NCBI GenBank assembly: GCA_017615835.1
Contig: JAFZZI010000004.1
Coordinates: 1-64,000, forward strand
Source of the DNA: Bacteroidaceae bacterium
GTDB lineage: Bacteria; Bacteroidota; Bacteroidia; Bacteroidales; Bacteroidaceae
Reading direction: 5' to 3'
Length of the DNA: 64,000 nt
The position numbers and the translations under genes are program-made. The notes beneath the pieces are model-generated. The model was not told the origin of the DNA and searched no databases. It was given only the letters and a program-made list of their open reading frames with translations. This document shows positions 1 through 6,546 of the stretch, one piece after another. Position 1 is the stretch's first letter. Each line of letters opens with the position of its first letter.

Positions 1-135
1 GGTACGACAAGAGGGAGGCGTTAACCTCCCTCTTGTCGTACCCAGAACTACACCTATAGTCGAACCGCTCTATACCAGGAATTGGATGAACTGTGCAGGC
101 TGGTGGATAAGTACAAACATTTGGGAATGGCCTGA
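1..135 (+). repeat. Composite dispersed repeat, copy 1 (hairpin + tail)
   Basis: Begins with a perfect 18-bp inverted repeat (1-18 and 25-42, loop 19-24). A stretch follows that stays open in one frame to the TGA at 133-135 and reads RTxLYxELDELCRLVDKYK near its end. The 5' module seen in other copies would lie outside the window. Tail bases 52-117 are nearly identical to copy 2 at 768-834, so the two copies bracket the toxin-antitoxin pair. No start codon is seen, so this is annotated as a repeat and not as a gene. Confidence 0.75.
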
Positions 136-148
136 TATGGATGATATA

Positions 149-445
149 TCAGAAATGTCGCTTATAGTCCATCCTCTCATGGAGGATACGTGCAATGAAA
201 GCACGACCATTCTCCTGAATGATATAGAATACCAAATGCTTTCCAGCATGATAGCCTTTTAGGCCAGTCATAATCTCATCGTACGGTTTCCCGGTTTTCT
301 GTGGATTTGTGCCTATTTCATCCATGGCATTCTCAAGCAGTTTATAATACTTGTCGGCTTGTGTTTCAGACCAGGTATCAACGGTATATTCCCAGATTTT
401 GTACAGGTCTTCTAGGGCCTGTTTGGATATGTCATATTTTGCCAT
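149..445 (-). CDS. parE: ParE/RelE-family toxin
   Basis: This 98-residue protein has the size and pattern of ParE toxins of type II toxin-antitoxin systems, which in characterised members poison DNA gyrase. It opens MAKYDISKQALEDLYKIWEYT, matching the usual N-terminal helical hairpin. It ends with the beta-strand pattern GLKGYHAGKHLVFYIIQENGRAFIARILHERMD, where the conserved histidine and arginine of the family are visible. It overlaps the last 14 bases of the upstream antitoxin gene on the same strand, the standard antitoxin-toxin order. The pair sits between two near-identical repeat tails, which suggests it moved as a cassette. The family call is strong; the cellular target is inferred from relatives. 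Confidence 0.88.
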   Translation of the reverse strand: MAKYDISKQALEDLYKIWEYTVDTWSETQADKYYKLLENAMDEIGTNPQKTGKPYDEIMTGLKGYHAGKHLVFYIIQENGRAFIARILHERMDYKRHF

Positions 446-680
446 GTTTTCGTGCTTTCATTTCCTGAAGGTAAGCCTTCGAATCAAAATCCTCCACACA
501 ACCACTTGTCATACCTTCTTCAATGGCTGTACGCAGTGCAGCGATTCTCTGTTCCTGATCTTCCAGCAGACGCAAGCCGGTACGAACCACCTCACTGGCG
601 TTGTTATAGCGACCGCTCAGGATGCTGGCTTGTATAAAATCCTCAAAATGGGGACCAAGTGCTACAGATGTTGTTTTCAT
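432..680 (-). CDS. parD: ParD-family antitoxin
   Basis: Starting at the ATG whose complement is 678-680, this 82-residue protein reads MKTTSVALGPHFEDFIQASI. It fits the ribbon-helix-helix DNA-binding antitoxins of the ParD/CopG type (SGRYNNASEVVRTGLRLLEDQE is typical), followed by a C-terminal toxin-binding segment. A further in-frame ATG two codons upstream is possible. It is expected to neutralise the ParE-like toxin encoded just downstream and to repress its own promoter. A good Bacteroidetes promoter lies directly upstream on the same strand (700-730). Confidence 0.88.
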   Translation of the reverse strand: MKTTSVALGPHFEDFIQASILSGRYNNASEVVRTGLRLLEDQEQRIAALRTAIEEGMTSGCVEDFDSKAYLQEMKARKHGKI

Positions 681-699
681 AATCAAACCTTTAATAACG

Positions 700-730
700 C
701 AAAGTTACCAATATTTCATAACATTCCAAA
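700..730 (-). promoter_or_regulatory. Promoter of the parDE pair
   Basis: On the minus strand a TTTG (-33, complement of 727-730) is followed after 19 bp by TAACTTTG (-7, complement of 700-707). This matches the Bacteroidetes housekeeping sigma consensus. The start of transcription would fall about 15 bases before the antitoxin ATG. Confidence 0.7.
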
Positions 731-755
731 TGAAAACAATTGAAATTTTAGAAAG

Positions 756-848
756 AGTACGAATCATCAGTCCTATTGTCGAACCGCTCTATACCAGGAA
801 CTGGATGAACTGTGCAGGCTGGTGGATAAGTTCAGATGTAGATATTGA
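756..848 (+). repeat. Composite dispersed repeat, copy 2 (tail only)
   Basis: The tail is open in one frame up to the TGA at 846-848 and reads CRTALYQELDELCRLVDKF. It differs from copy 1 over the core by a synonymous Leu codon change (TTG/CTG) and a few end changes. No hairpin precedes it. Together with copy 1 it forms direct repeats of roughly 60 bp around the toxin-antitoxin genes. Confidence 0.7.
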
Positions 849-885
849 ATATATTTCCGTATTTTTGAAATAAAAAAGGAATAGT

Positions 886-1320
886 ATGACTTTATCAGAA
901 TGGTTCCAAGGATTCGAAAAAGGGATAAGCTGTCTGAACGAGGAACAGCTCGCCTCATTCTTTTCGGAATGCGGGAAAAATTGTGTGAAATGTGGAACAT
1001 TACAAATCTATCAGGAACTATATGAAAAAGCAAATGGTGATTTGGACACCTTCTTTTCAGAAGCAAACAAACTGCCTGGCGTTAAAAGCGAAATCATTAA
1101 AAAAGGTTCTGCGTATCATCTGCACTTTATGGAGTGTACCTGCATGCTTCACCGGCAAGGATATGTTTCCACACCCTTTCTTTGTGAGTGCTCCAAGCAA
1201 AGCATTCTTTACGTCTTGCATTCATTATGGAAAGACAAGGCATTTCGGGTAACAATCTGCGAATCCATTTTACGAGGTAGCCAACATTGCAAAATGCAAA
1301 TTGAAACAACAAACACTTGA
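886..1320 (+). CDS. Cysteine-rich cytosolic protein of unknown function
   Basis: I do not recognise this 144-residue protein with certainty. It has no signal peptide or membrane segment. The N-terminal half contains C-G-K-N-C-V-K-C. The C-terminal half has a C-T-C motif, then PFLCECSKQ, then a strand-like stretch ending ESILRGSQHCKMQI. The pattern 'CxC ... CxCS ... SIxxGxxxCKxxI' recalls small cysteine-bearing ligand- or metal-binding domains (V4R-like or related DUFs), but this is only a resemblance. The start is preceded by AAAAGGA, and a possible -7 element TATTTTTG lies at 860-867. It stands alone between two repeat tails in an accessory region. Confidence 0.6.
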   Translation: MTLSEWFQGFEKGISCLNEEQLASFFSECGKNCVKCGTLQIYQELYEKANGDLDTFFSEANKLPGVKSEIIKKGSAYHLHFMECTCMLHRQGYVSTPFLCECSKQSILYVLHSLWKDKAFRVTICESILRGSQHCKMQIETTNT

Positions 1321-1364
1321 AAAAAGTGACCAAAAGGTGACCAAATCTGAGTGGCATAAAAGAA

Positions 1365-1522
1365 GAAACCCTTGTAGGACATTCCTGCAAGGGTTTCCAT
1401 GTACCCAGAAGGATACCAGTTTTCGAACCAGACTCATAGAGGAGTTGGATATACTGTGCAGAATGGCAGCGCGATTTAAGCATTATTATGAGAAACCCAC
1501 TTTAACAGAAGACGCATTTTGA
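1365..1522 (+). repeat. Composite dispersed repeat, copy 3 (hairpin + tail)
   Basis: The hairpin arms are at 1365-1378 and 1384-1397 (14 bp, one G-U pair). Their sequence is quite unlike the arms of copies 1, 4 and 5, although the structure is kept. A tail reading CTQKDTSFRTRLIEELDILCR follows and stays open to TGA 1520-1522. Upstream of the hairpin the frame is open from 1301 with an ATG, so a 73-codon ORF is possible. Its first part is not conserved in other copies, and I treat it as part of the repeat. Confidence 0.7.
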
Positions 1523-1565
1523 GTATATATCAGTTTAGATAGTACACAACCAAAAGCATTGCATT

Positions 1566-2660
1566 ATGAGTAAGAGAGTCCTTCTGTTTGTATTGACATC
1601 CGTGATGATGTCACTCTGCATTCCAGTCTGCGCCCAGCAGCAGAGTGATTCTACCGTAAATCGAACACAGCTTACAGCCGATATGTTTGCCAAGGTCCAG
1701 AAATATACCATGAGTCATGAGGAATATCGCAAATTAGTAAAGAAATCCATAGAGTCTGAGTATGTCATTGAGATTGGAAAGATATCTAAAAAGACAAGGG
1801 CAAGACGTGAAGACAAGGAAAACTTCACCAAAAAGATTTACAAAGTACCAGAGGGGATAACATTTAAGGAACTGATATCCGGCCTACCTGGCATTGAAAT
1901 AGATAAAGCGGGCAGGTTTATCACAAAAGAAAGGAAAAGCAGTGTAATCCAAATAGGTTTCAATAATCAATTTGTACTTTTTAATGATTCCTATGATCCA
2001 TATTATACCAATGATATTAAACTGGTAACAGACCCTATACAGTCAATAAGTGATTCATCAAGAAATTTCAGTCGTCTCACTTATACAGATGATGCAAAAT
2101 TGGGCACAGGAACTGTTTATGTACAAATAAAGCAACGGATATACCATGAAGAGTTGACAGATGAAGCACATATCATAATAGAATATTATCCCGATGTATC
2201 CCCAGACCTGGTTGGTGGTAACTCAGAGTATGTTGACCTGGGCTTGAGCGTAAAATGGGCCTCACGTAACGTTGATGCTGCCGGGCCGGGAGAGATGGGT
2301 GGATTATATCCCTGGAGTGAAGATGACGTGGCTCACGTCAATTGGGGCGGCAGTTGGCGCATGCCCACAGCCGATGAGATTGATGAACTCATACACAACT
2401 GCACCTGGAGCTGGGCTTCAGTGAACGGCCAGATAGGTTACTTGGTAACAAGTAATAAACCCGGCCACACTGACCGCTCCATTTTTCTTCCTTACGCATT
2501 TTTCGGCACTTCCGGTGAGCTGAGTTACTGGGCTGCTTCTACAGATCCTGACGATCCTGGCCGCGCTGCCTGTCTTTGGATTCAAGTGTATGATGACTAT
2601 GTGCGTTCCGGCTCCTGCATTCGCCCCTGGCCACGGCCCGTACGTCCCGTCTGCCCGTAA
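1566..2660 (+). CDS. Secreted FISUMP-like protein with N-terminal plug-like segment
   Basis: This is a 364-residue exported protein with signal peptide MSKRVLLFVLTSVMMSLCIPVCAQ. Residues about 95-115 read FKELISGLPGIEIDKAGRF, which resembles the 'LPGvevDkdGxi' element of plug-like domains in Bacteroidetes outer-membrane proteins. Residues about 215-364 form a FISUMP-like domain (YVDLGLSVKWASRNV, then DDVAHVNWGGSWRMPTADE, then TSNKPGHTDRSIFLP, ending RPVRPVCP). The central 'YAWGETEP' region found in relatives is shortened. The domain is common in secreted Bacteroidetes proteins and its function is unknown. The composite repeat starts 7 bases after the stop codon. The start has no strong ribosome-binding site. 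Confidence 0.75.
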   Translation: MSKRVLLFVLTSVMMSLCIPVCAQQQSDSTVNRTQLTADMFAKVQKYTMSHEEYRKLVKKSIESEYVIEIGKISKKTRARREDKENFTKKIYKVPEGITFKELISGLPGIEIDKAGRFITKERKSSVIQIGFNNQFVLFNDSYDPYYTNDIKLVTDPIQSISDSSRNFSRLTYTDDAKLGTGTVYVQIKQRIYHEELTDEAHIIIEYYPDVSPDLVGGNSEYVDLGLSVKWASRNVDAAGPGEMGGLYPWSEDDVAHVNWGGSWRMPTADEIDELIHNCTWSWASVNGQIGYLVTSNKPGHTDRSIFLPYAFFGTSGELSYWAASTDPDDPGRAACLWIQVYDDYVRSGSCIRPWPRPVRPVCP

Positions 2661-2667
2661 TCCGTGA

Positions 2668-2903
2668 GAAAACGTATTGGGGCGAAGCGAGTATGCGAGC
2701 GAGAGCGGTCCCGGAGGGCCGCCCTGTTCGCTGTGGCGAACTAAAAAAAGGTCTATTCGACCTCGGCTCTGGGGACGAAAAAATGGAGGTCAAAAACCTC
2801 CATTTTTCCTAGTACCCCGAAGGATACCAGTTTTCGAACCAAACTCATAGAGGAGTTAGATGTACTGTGCAGGCTGGCAGCGAAGTATAAGGCCGTAAAG
2901 TGA
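2668..2903 (+). repeat. Composite dispersed repeat, copy 4 (complete)
   Basis: The copy starts with GAAAACGTATTGGGG, then a 5' module to about 2751 that is nearly identical to those at 4726 and 12272. That module contains the stem GCGGTCC-CGGA-GGGCCGC flanked by AGCGA/TCGCT. A short divergent linker leads to the hairpin (2779-2807). A tail reading STPKDTSFRTKLIEELDVLCR then runs to the TGA at 2901-2903. Compared with copy 5, five of the six base changes over the core tail are synonymous. Confidence 0.8.
2779..2807 (+). terminator. Hairpin of repeat copy 4, terminator-like
   Basis: The arms AAAAATGGAGGT (2779-2790) and ACCTCCATTTTT (2796-2807) pair perfectly around a 5-base loop. The A- and T-rich stem ends make it a plausible bidirectional intrinsic terminator for the FISUMP-like gene upstream. 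Confidence 0.6.
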
Positions 2904-2929
2904 TTGCAACGTTTTTGCAACGCTGTTTA

Positions 2930-2961
2930 TTTGTAGGCCGACACCGGCGATTCTACCTTTG
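2930..2961 (+). promoter_or_regulatory. Promoter of the DUF4419 gene
   Basis: TTTG at 2930-2933 and TACCTTTG at 2954-2961, 20 bp apart, match the Bacteroidetes consensus. The gene's ATG is at 2991, leaving a leader of about 24 bases. Confidence 0.75.
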
Positions 2962-2990
2962 TCGCAGAACAAATCAAAAACGACGACGAT

Positions 2991-4523
2991 ATGAAGAAAC
3001 TGGTTTTTATTCTCGTTTCACTTATGTGTGTGAGCGTGGCGTATGCCAAGAGAGAAAAGAAGGTTAAGGCCGATGAGACCGTACAATTCCTGGAGAGCGG
3101 CGGAGTAAAGTTCCATATAGAGGATAAGGAAGAGCCTCTGTACCTGTTGGATGAGATATCGGGCCAACAGTGTTGGGAGAAGATGCTTAATAGCTCCAAT
3201 ATTGCATCAACCAATTACAATATCAGAACACACAGCGCAAAAGATTCCAAAATGGTATTCTTTAGCCGCAATACGTGCTTTGAAGGTTTTCTGACAGCCT
3301 ATGACAAGCATTACTCGCTGGTGCTGTCACCGGATATTATCTGGATGTTAATAAGCCAGGGTATAGCCACACAAATTAATGAGCACGCGGAGCATCTGCG
3401 CAACCGACTTGTAGATTTTGAAGGTCAGCGTACATTGAAAATAGAGACATACAGGGATGTGCTGGAGAATGAGGAGGACTGGAACTGGATTATTCCGGCT
3501 TTCAGTGACTCTATTGACAGGAATATGAAGGCAACCTTCTCGGACCTTATGGTCTGCAATTTCTCTACTACAGGTAATCTGGAGCGCATTGCATCACAGA
3601 TTACCATGATGGAGAGCGTAAAGAGGTTCTTTAAATATGAACTTCACTATCTGGGATGCGGCATTCCAAACATCACCCTTCTTGGTACGCCCGATGACTG
3701 GAAGCAGATACGCTCACGCATATCAAGGCTTGATGATCTGGATCTGGAGTGGTGGCGCAAGGATTTGGAGCCCGTACTTGATGAGTTTGTGAAAGCATCG
3801 GAAGGAAAGATAAACCGCAAGTTCTGGTTGGATATGGTACAGCAGTATTCACCTGCAAGAGCGGGAACAGGCGGTTGCGGTGGTGGCCCTGTTCCGGCAA
3901 CATACAACGGATGGTTTACGGTTTTCTTCCCGTTCTATGAGGAAGATCCGTATAACGGTCCCCTCCGTATAGCACGTACTCCTAAGATTGTATCTCATAA
4001 CACAAAGGTCTGCTCGGAGGTAAAAAAAGCGCCCGTAAGATATGTGGAGCATCTGCCCGATGGACGCGAGATAAATCATAGTCTTGAACTCTGGGCCGGA
4101 TTCATCGGCATGGAGTTGGACAGTGAAAACTGCTCTCTTAAACCATCTATCAGTTGGATGGTTCGTGAAGAAGTGGGATTCGGGCTTAATATGGACGGCT
4201 TGGAACAGGCAGAAATAGAGTTCCTTAAAAGATACGGTGACGGTAAATCATTTATTACATCAAATGAAATCTATGAGATTTTCGGAGATGTTGATACATG
4301 GATTTTTATAGGTTTCCCGGAATCAATGCTAGCCAAGTATCCCAATCACAGCCGCAAGAGTTATGAGATTCTCTCACTTGACCCCATAACCGTACCGTCA
4401 GATCTGGGTGCGTGGTGCCGAAAACTCGGTATAATTGAACTGACCGTAAAGGCTCCTATGACCGATGATCAGAAGGCCGATATCCTTAGCCAGTTCCCCA
4501 AAGCAGTGGTTGTTCAACTCTAA
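2991..4523 (+). CDS. Exported DUF4419 protein
   Basis: This 510-residue protein has signal peptide MKKLVFILVSLMCVSVAYAK and matches the DUF4419 pattern. It contains LSPDIIWMLISQGIATQINEH, FSTTGNLERIASQITMMESVKRF, the turn GCGIPNITLLGTPDDW, a long helical part with DLEWWRKDLEPVLDEFVK, and NGWFTVFFPF. The domain fills most of the protein (about residues 90-430). The short remaining C-terminus reads GIIELTVKAPMTDDQKADIL and ends VVVQL. The biochemical role of DUF4419 is not known to me. The gene has its own promoter and stands between two repeat copies. A decayed FISUMP gene follows 13 bases after the stop. Confidence 0.8.
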   Translation: MKKLVFILVSLMCVSVAYAKREKKVKADETVQFLESGGVKFHIEDKEEPLYLLDEISGQQCWEKMLNSSNIASTNYNIRTHSAKDSKMVFFSRNTCFEGFLTAYDKHYSLVLSPDIIWMLISQGIATQINEHAEHLRNRLVDFEGQRTLKIETYRDVLENEEDWNWIIPAFSDSIDRNMKATFSDLMVCNFSTTGNLERIASQITMMESVKRFFKYELHYLGCGIPNITLLGTPDDWKQIRSRISRLDDLDLEWWRKDLEPVLDEFVKASEGKINRKFWLDMVQQYSPARAGTGGCGGGPVPATYNGWFTVFFPFYEEDPYNGPLRIARTPKIVSHNTKVCSEVKKAPVRYVEHLPDGREINHSLELWAGFIGMELDSENCSLKPSISWMVREEVGFGLNMDGLEQAEIEFLKRYGDGKSFITSNEIYEIFGDVDTWIFIGFPESMLAKYPNHSRKSYEILSLDPITVPSDLGAWCRKLGIIELTVKAPMTDDQKADILSQFPKAVVVQL

Positions 4524-4536
4524 AAAGTACGCAGTT

Positions 4537-4725
4537 ATGAAAAAGCATATAGTCATATTGTCAGTACTGCTTATGCAATCAGCTGCTGTCTCCTTGTTTG
4601 CACAGGATGAGTTGCAGCCTGAATACGTTGACCTGGGCCAAAGTGTAACGCGCACATCGGCCCTGTGAGGCTTGTGAGCGAGGTTGATGTGGGACACTTT
4701 GGCGAGTTCACGCGCAGGTTCAAGC
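4537..4725 (+). pseudogene. FISUMP-like gene with large internal deletion
   Basis: The reading frame begins with signal peptide MKKHIVILSVLLMQSAAVSLFA and continues EYVDLGQSV, as in the intact paralog at 10456. It then breaks: after TRTSAL it hits a stop at about 4666-4668. In another frame the sequence continues as GPVRLVSEVDVGHFGEFTRRF, which looks like the C-terminal end of the same family. The middle of the gene, including the WRMPT core of the domain, is missing. The remains run directly into repeat copy 5. Confidence 0.75.
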
Positions 4726-4955
4726 GTATTGGGGCGAAGCGAGTATGCGAGCGAGAGCGGTCCCGGAGGGCCGCCCTGTTCGCTGTGGCGAACTAAAAAA
4801 AGGAACGGGTTCGGCCCCGGCGGCGGGTACAAGAAAAGGGAGGTCCGAAAACCTCCCTTTCTTGTACCCAGAAGGATCCCTGTTTTCGAACCAGACTGAT
4901 AGAGGAGCTGGACGTACTGTGCAGACTGGCTGCGAAGTATAAGCGTTTCTGTTAA
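4726..4955 (+). repeat. Composite dispersed repeat, copy 5 (complete)
   Basis: The 5' module at 4726-4802 is followed by a GC-rich linker shared with copy 6. The hairpin has arms at 4826-4844 and 4851-4868, with one bulged A. The tail reads CTQKDPCFRTRLIEELDVLCR and ends at TAA 4953-4955. That stop overlaps the stop codon of the convergent RhuM-Fic gene. The tail frame is open from the TAA at 4794-4796 onward, through the hairpin, and has no ATG. Confidence 0.8.
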
Positions 4956-5920
4956 TTGTTCTGGTTAATAAGGTTTACCACTACTTTAACCATGATATCC
5001 TTTTCTTCTGGGCGGCTCTCAGCAATCATCAATGTAAGAGCAACCAGAGTGTTGTCCGGCAAACGTTTTGAGCCATCGGGCCGATAAAGAATGCGATTTT
5101 CATTTAGGAACCAAAGGAAAAGAGTGGCCGCAATGCGCTTGTTACCGTCACTGAATGAATGATTCTTGGTTACCAGGTAAAGTAACATAGCGGCTTTCTC
5201 TTCTACGCTTGGGTAGAGTTCTTCACCTCCAAATGTCTGGTAGATTTGTCCTATACTGCTCTTGAAAGAATCATCTTTCTCATTACCGAACAGAGTGGAG
5301 CCGCCAAACCGGTTTCGAAGTTTTACAATCTCCTCCATAGCGTTTTCATAGGTAGCATGAAAACGTTCCTCCTGTGTGGTTTGGCTTATTGTTAAACGCT
5401 GATAGTCGTAGTTATCAAGAGTATCCAGCGCGTAGGTGTAGTCAGTCACCACCTCAAATAGTGCGTTGGTTTCATCGGTAGAAATTAGAGGTTGGTTTTG
5501 GATTGTACGTCCAAGCATGCTAACCAGTTGGCGAAGTTCTGCAATTTGCTCACGACGCATGCGCTCATTTACGGCATAACCCTTGACGAGATAATCTTTT
5601 ATAACGCTGCGAGCCCAGATGCGGAAGTCTGTACCACGTTTGCTTTTTACACGATAGCCGACAGAGATAATTACATCAAGATTGTAAAAGGGTACAGGCT
5701 TCTTGACACCATTAACGTGTAAAAAATGCACGTTATTATCACGAACAAGTTCGCCGTCATTAAATACTCCGAGAATATGTCTTCGGATATTTGATTCTTC
5801 ACGATCAAACAACACTGACATTTGTTTGGTATTAAGCCACACGGTATCATTCTCGAGACGTACATCAATCTGAGTACGTCCATCATCTGTTTGGTAGATT
5901 AAGATTTTACTCTGTTCCAT
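4952..5920 (-). CDS. RhuM-like / Fic (Doc-type) domain protein
   Basis: From the ATG whose complement is 5918-5920, this 322-residue protein has two domains. The N-terminal RhuM-type domain (about 1-170) includes TVWLNTKQMSVLFDREESNIRRHI, YNLDVIISVGYRVKS and RGTDFRIWARSVIKDYLVKGYAVNE. The C-terminal Fic/Doc-type domain (about 200-310) has core HSFSDGNKRIAATLFLWFL, matching HxFxDGNKR of the AMP- or phospho-transferring Fic fold. The open frame extends 17 codons further upstream, but that stretch covers the promoter and is not used here. RhuM-Fic proteins are common near accessory islands and may act as toxins or modifiers; substrate unknown. It is convergent with repeat copy 5. Confidence 0.85.
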   Translation of the reverse strand: MEQSKILIYQTDDGRTQIDVRLENDTVWLNTKQMSVLFDREESNIRRHILGVFNDGELVRDNNVHFLHVNGVKKPVPFYNLDVIISVGYRVKSKRGTDFRIWARSVIKDYLVKGYAVNERMRREQIAELRQLVSMLGRTIQNQPLISTDETNALFEVVTDYTYALDTLDNYDYQRLTISQTTQEERFHATYENAMEEIVKLRNRFGGSTLFGNEKDDSFKSSIGQIYQTFGGEELYPSVEEKAAMLLYLVTKNHSFSDGNKRIAATLFLWFLNENRILYRPDGSKRLPDNTLVALTLMIAESRPEEKDIMVKVVVNLINQNN

Positions 5921-5950
5921 ATTGATTTTTGAATTAGTTATTGGTAATAA

Positions 5951-5982
5951 CAAAGGTAAGCAAAGAAACAAACCTTGTCAAA
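5951..5982 (-). promoter_or_regulatory. Promoter of the RhuM-Fic gene
   Basis: On the minus strand TTTG (complement of 5979-5982) and TACCTTTG (complement of 5951-5958) are 20 bp apart, an excellent Bacteroidetes promoter. It supports the start codon at 5920. Confidence 0.75.
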
Positions 5983-6037
5983 TCTTTGCAAGCTTGTAAT
6001 GATCAATTATATGGAAAAGAAAGGCGCAGATGGTTTT

Positions 6038-6089
6038 AAGGTGCATTTTCTGCACCTTCAAGAATAACCCGCGCGAAAACGTATTGGGG
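6038..6089. other. Short hairpin and repeat-end remnant
   Basis: An 8-bp inverted repeat AAGGTGCA/TGCACCTT (6038-6045 and 6051-6058) is followed at 6075-6089 by GAAAACGTATTGGGG, identical to the start of repeat copy 4. The rest of the repeat is absent, so this looks like a left-over end. Confidence 0.45.
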
Positions 6090-6142
6090 ATAGGATTCTT
6101 TCAGATAATAACAATCATTAACATAAAAGATTTGTGAGTTGT

Positions 6143-6178
6143 ATCAAAATTATTTTGATTTGCACCAAAATCAATTTG
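6143..6178. promoter_or_regulatory. Candidate BlaI-type operator
   Basis: A perfect palindrome ATCAAAA-TTA-TTTTGAT (6143-6159) is followed by a second, weaker one, CAAA-ATCAA-TTTG (6166-6178), directly before the repressor start codon. BlaI/MecI repressors act on such paired dyads at their own promoters. The assignment rests on position and symmetry only. Confidence 0.5.
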
Positions 6179-6186
6179 TAATGCTT

Positions 6187-6546
6187 ATGAGACAGCTCAC
6201 CAAAAAGGAAAAAATCATCATGGAGCAGTTCTGGACATATGGTCCTATGTTTGTAAGGGAACTGCAGGAGCATTATGAGGAACCCAGACCCAATTTCAAC
6301 ACTCTCTCCAATCAGGTACATACCCTTATGGAGGATGGATTCCTGGAGCGCAAGGCCTATGGAAGCAACTACCAGTACATCCCTGTAGTGTCACGCAAGG
6401 CATACAGCCTGGACGGTTTCCACGGGCTGGTAAACGAATACTTTGACAGCTCATACTCAAGCGTGGTGCTGGGATTGGTTGAAGAAGAGCGTCTGTCAGT
6501 TGATGACCTGAAACGTATTATTGACAAAATTGAAAACAGAAAATGA
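6187..6546 (+). CDS. BlaI/MecI-family repressor
   Basis: This 119-residue winged-helix repressor begins MRQLTKKEKIIMEQFWTYGPMFVRELQEHY and continues NTLSNQVHTLMEDGFLERKAYGSNYQYIPVVSRK, the typical BlaI DNA-binding pattern. A C-terminal dimerisation helix region ends DDLKRIIDKIE. An alternative ATG lies two codons upstream. Its stop overlaps the start of the M56 peptidase gene by four bases (ATGA), the usual blaI-blaR1 arrangement in which the membrane peptidase relieves repression. No beta-lactamase gene is nearby, so antibiotic sensing is not implied. Palindromes directly upstream suggest autoregulation. Confidence 0.88.
   Translation: MRQLTKKEKIIMEQFWTYGPMFVRELQEHYEEPRPNFNTLSNQVHTLMEDGFLERKAYGSNYQYIPVVSRKAYSLDGFHGLVNEYFDSSYSSVVLGLVEEERLSVDDLKRIIDKIENRK

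Noticed and set aside
1301..1522. A 73-codon ORF as an independent gene
   Set aside because: Its conserved half is the tail of the dispersed repeat and its first half crosses the repeat hairpin and is not shared with other copies.
4866..4950. Repeat tails as degenerate tRNA 3' ends
   Set aside because: TTCGAACC and TACCCAGA recall a tRNA end on the other strand, but the flanking bases cannot form a T-stem and the changes between copies are mostly at third codon positions.
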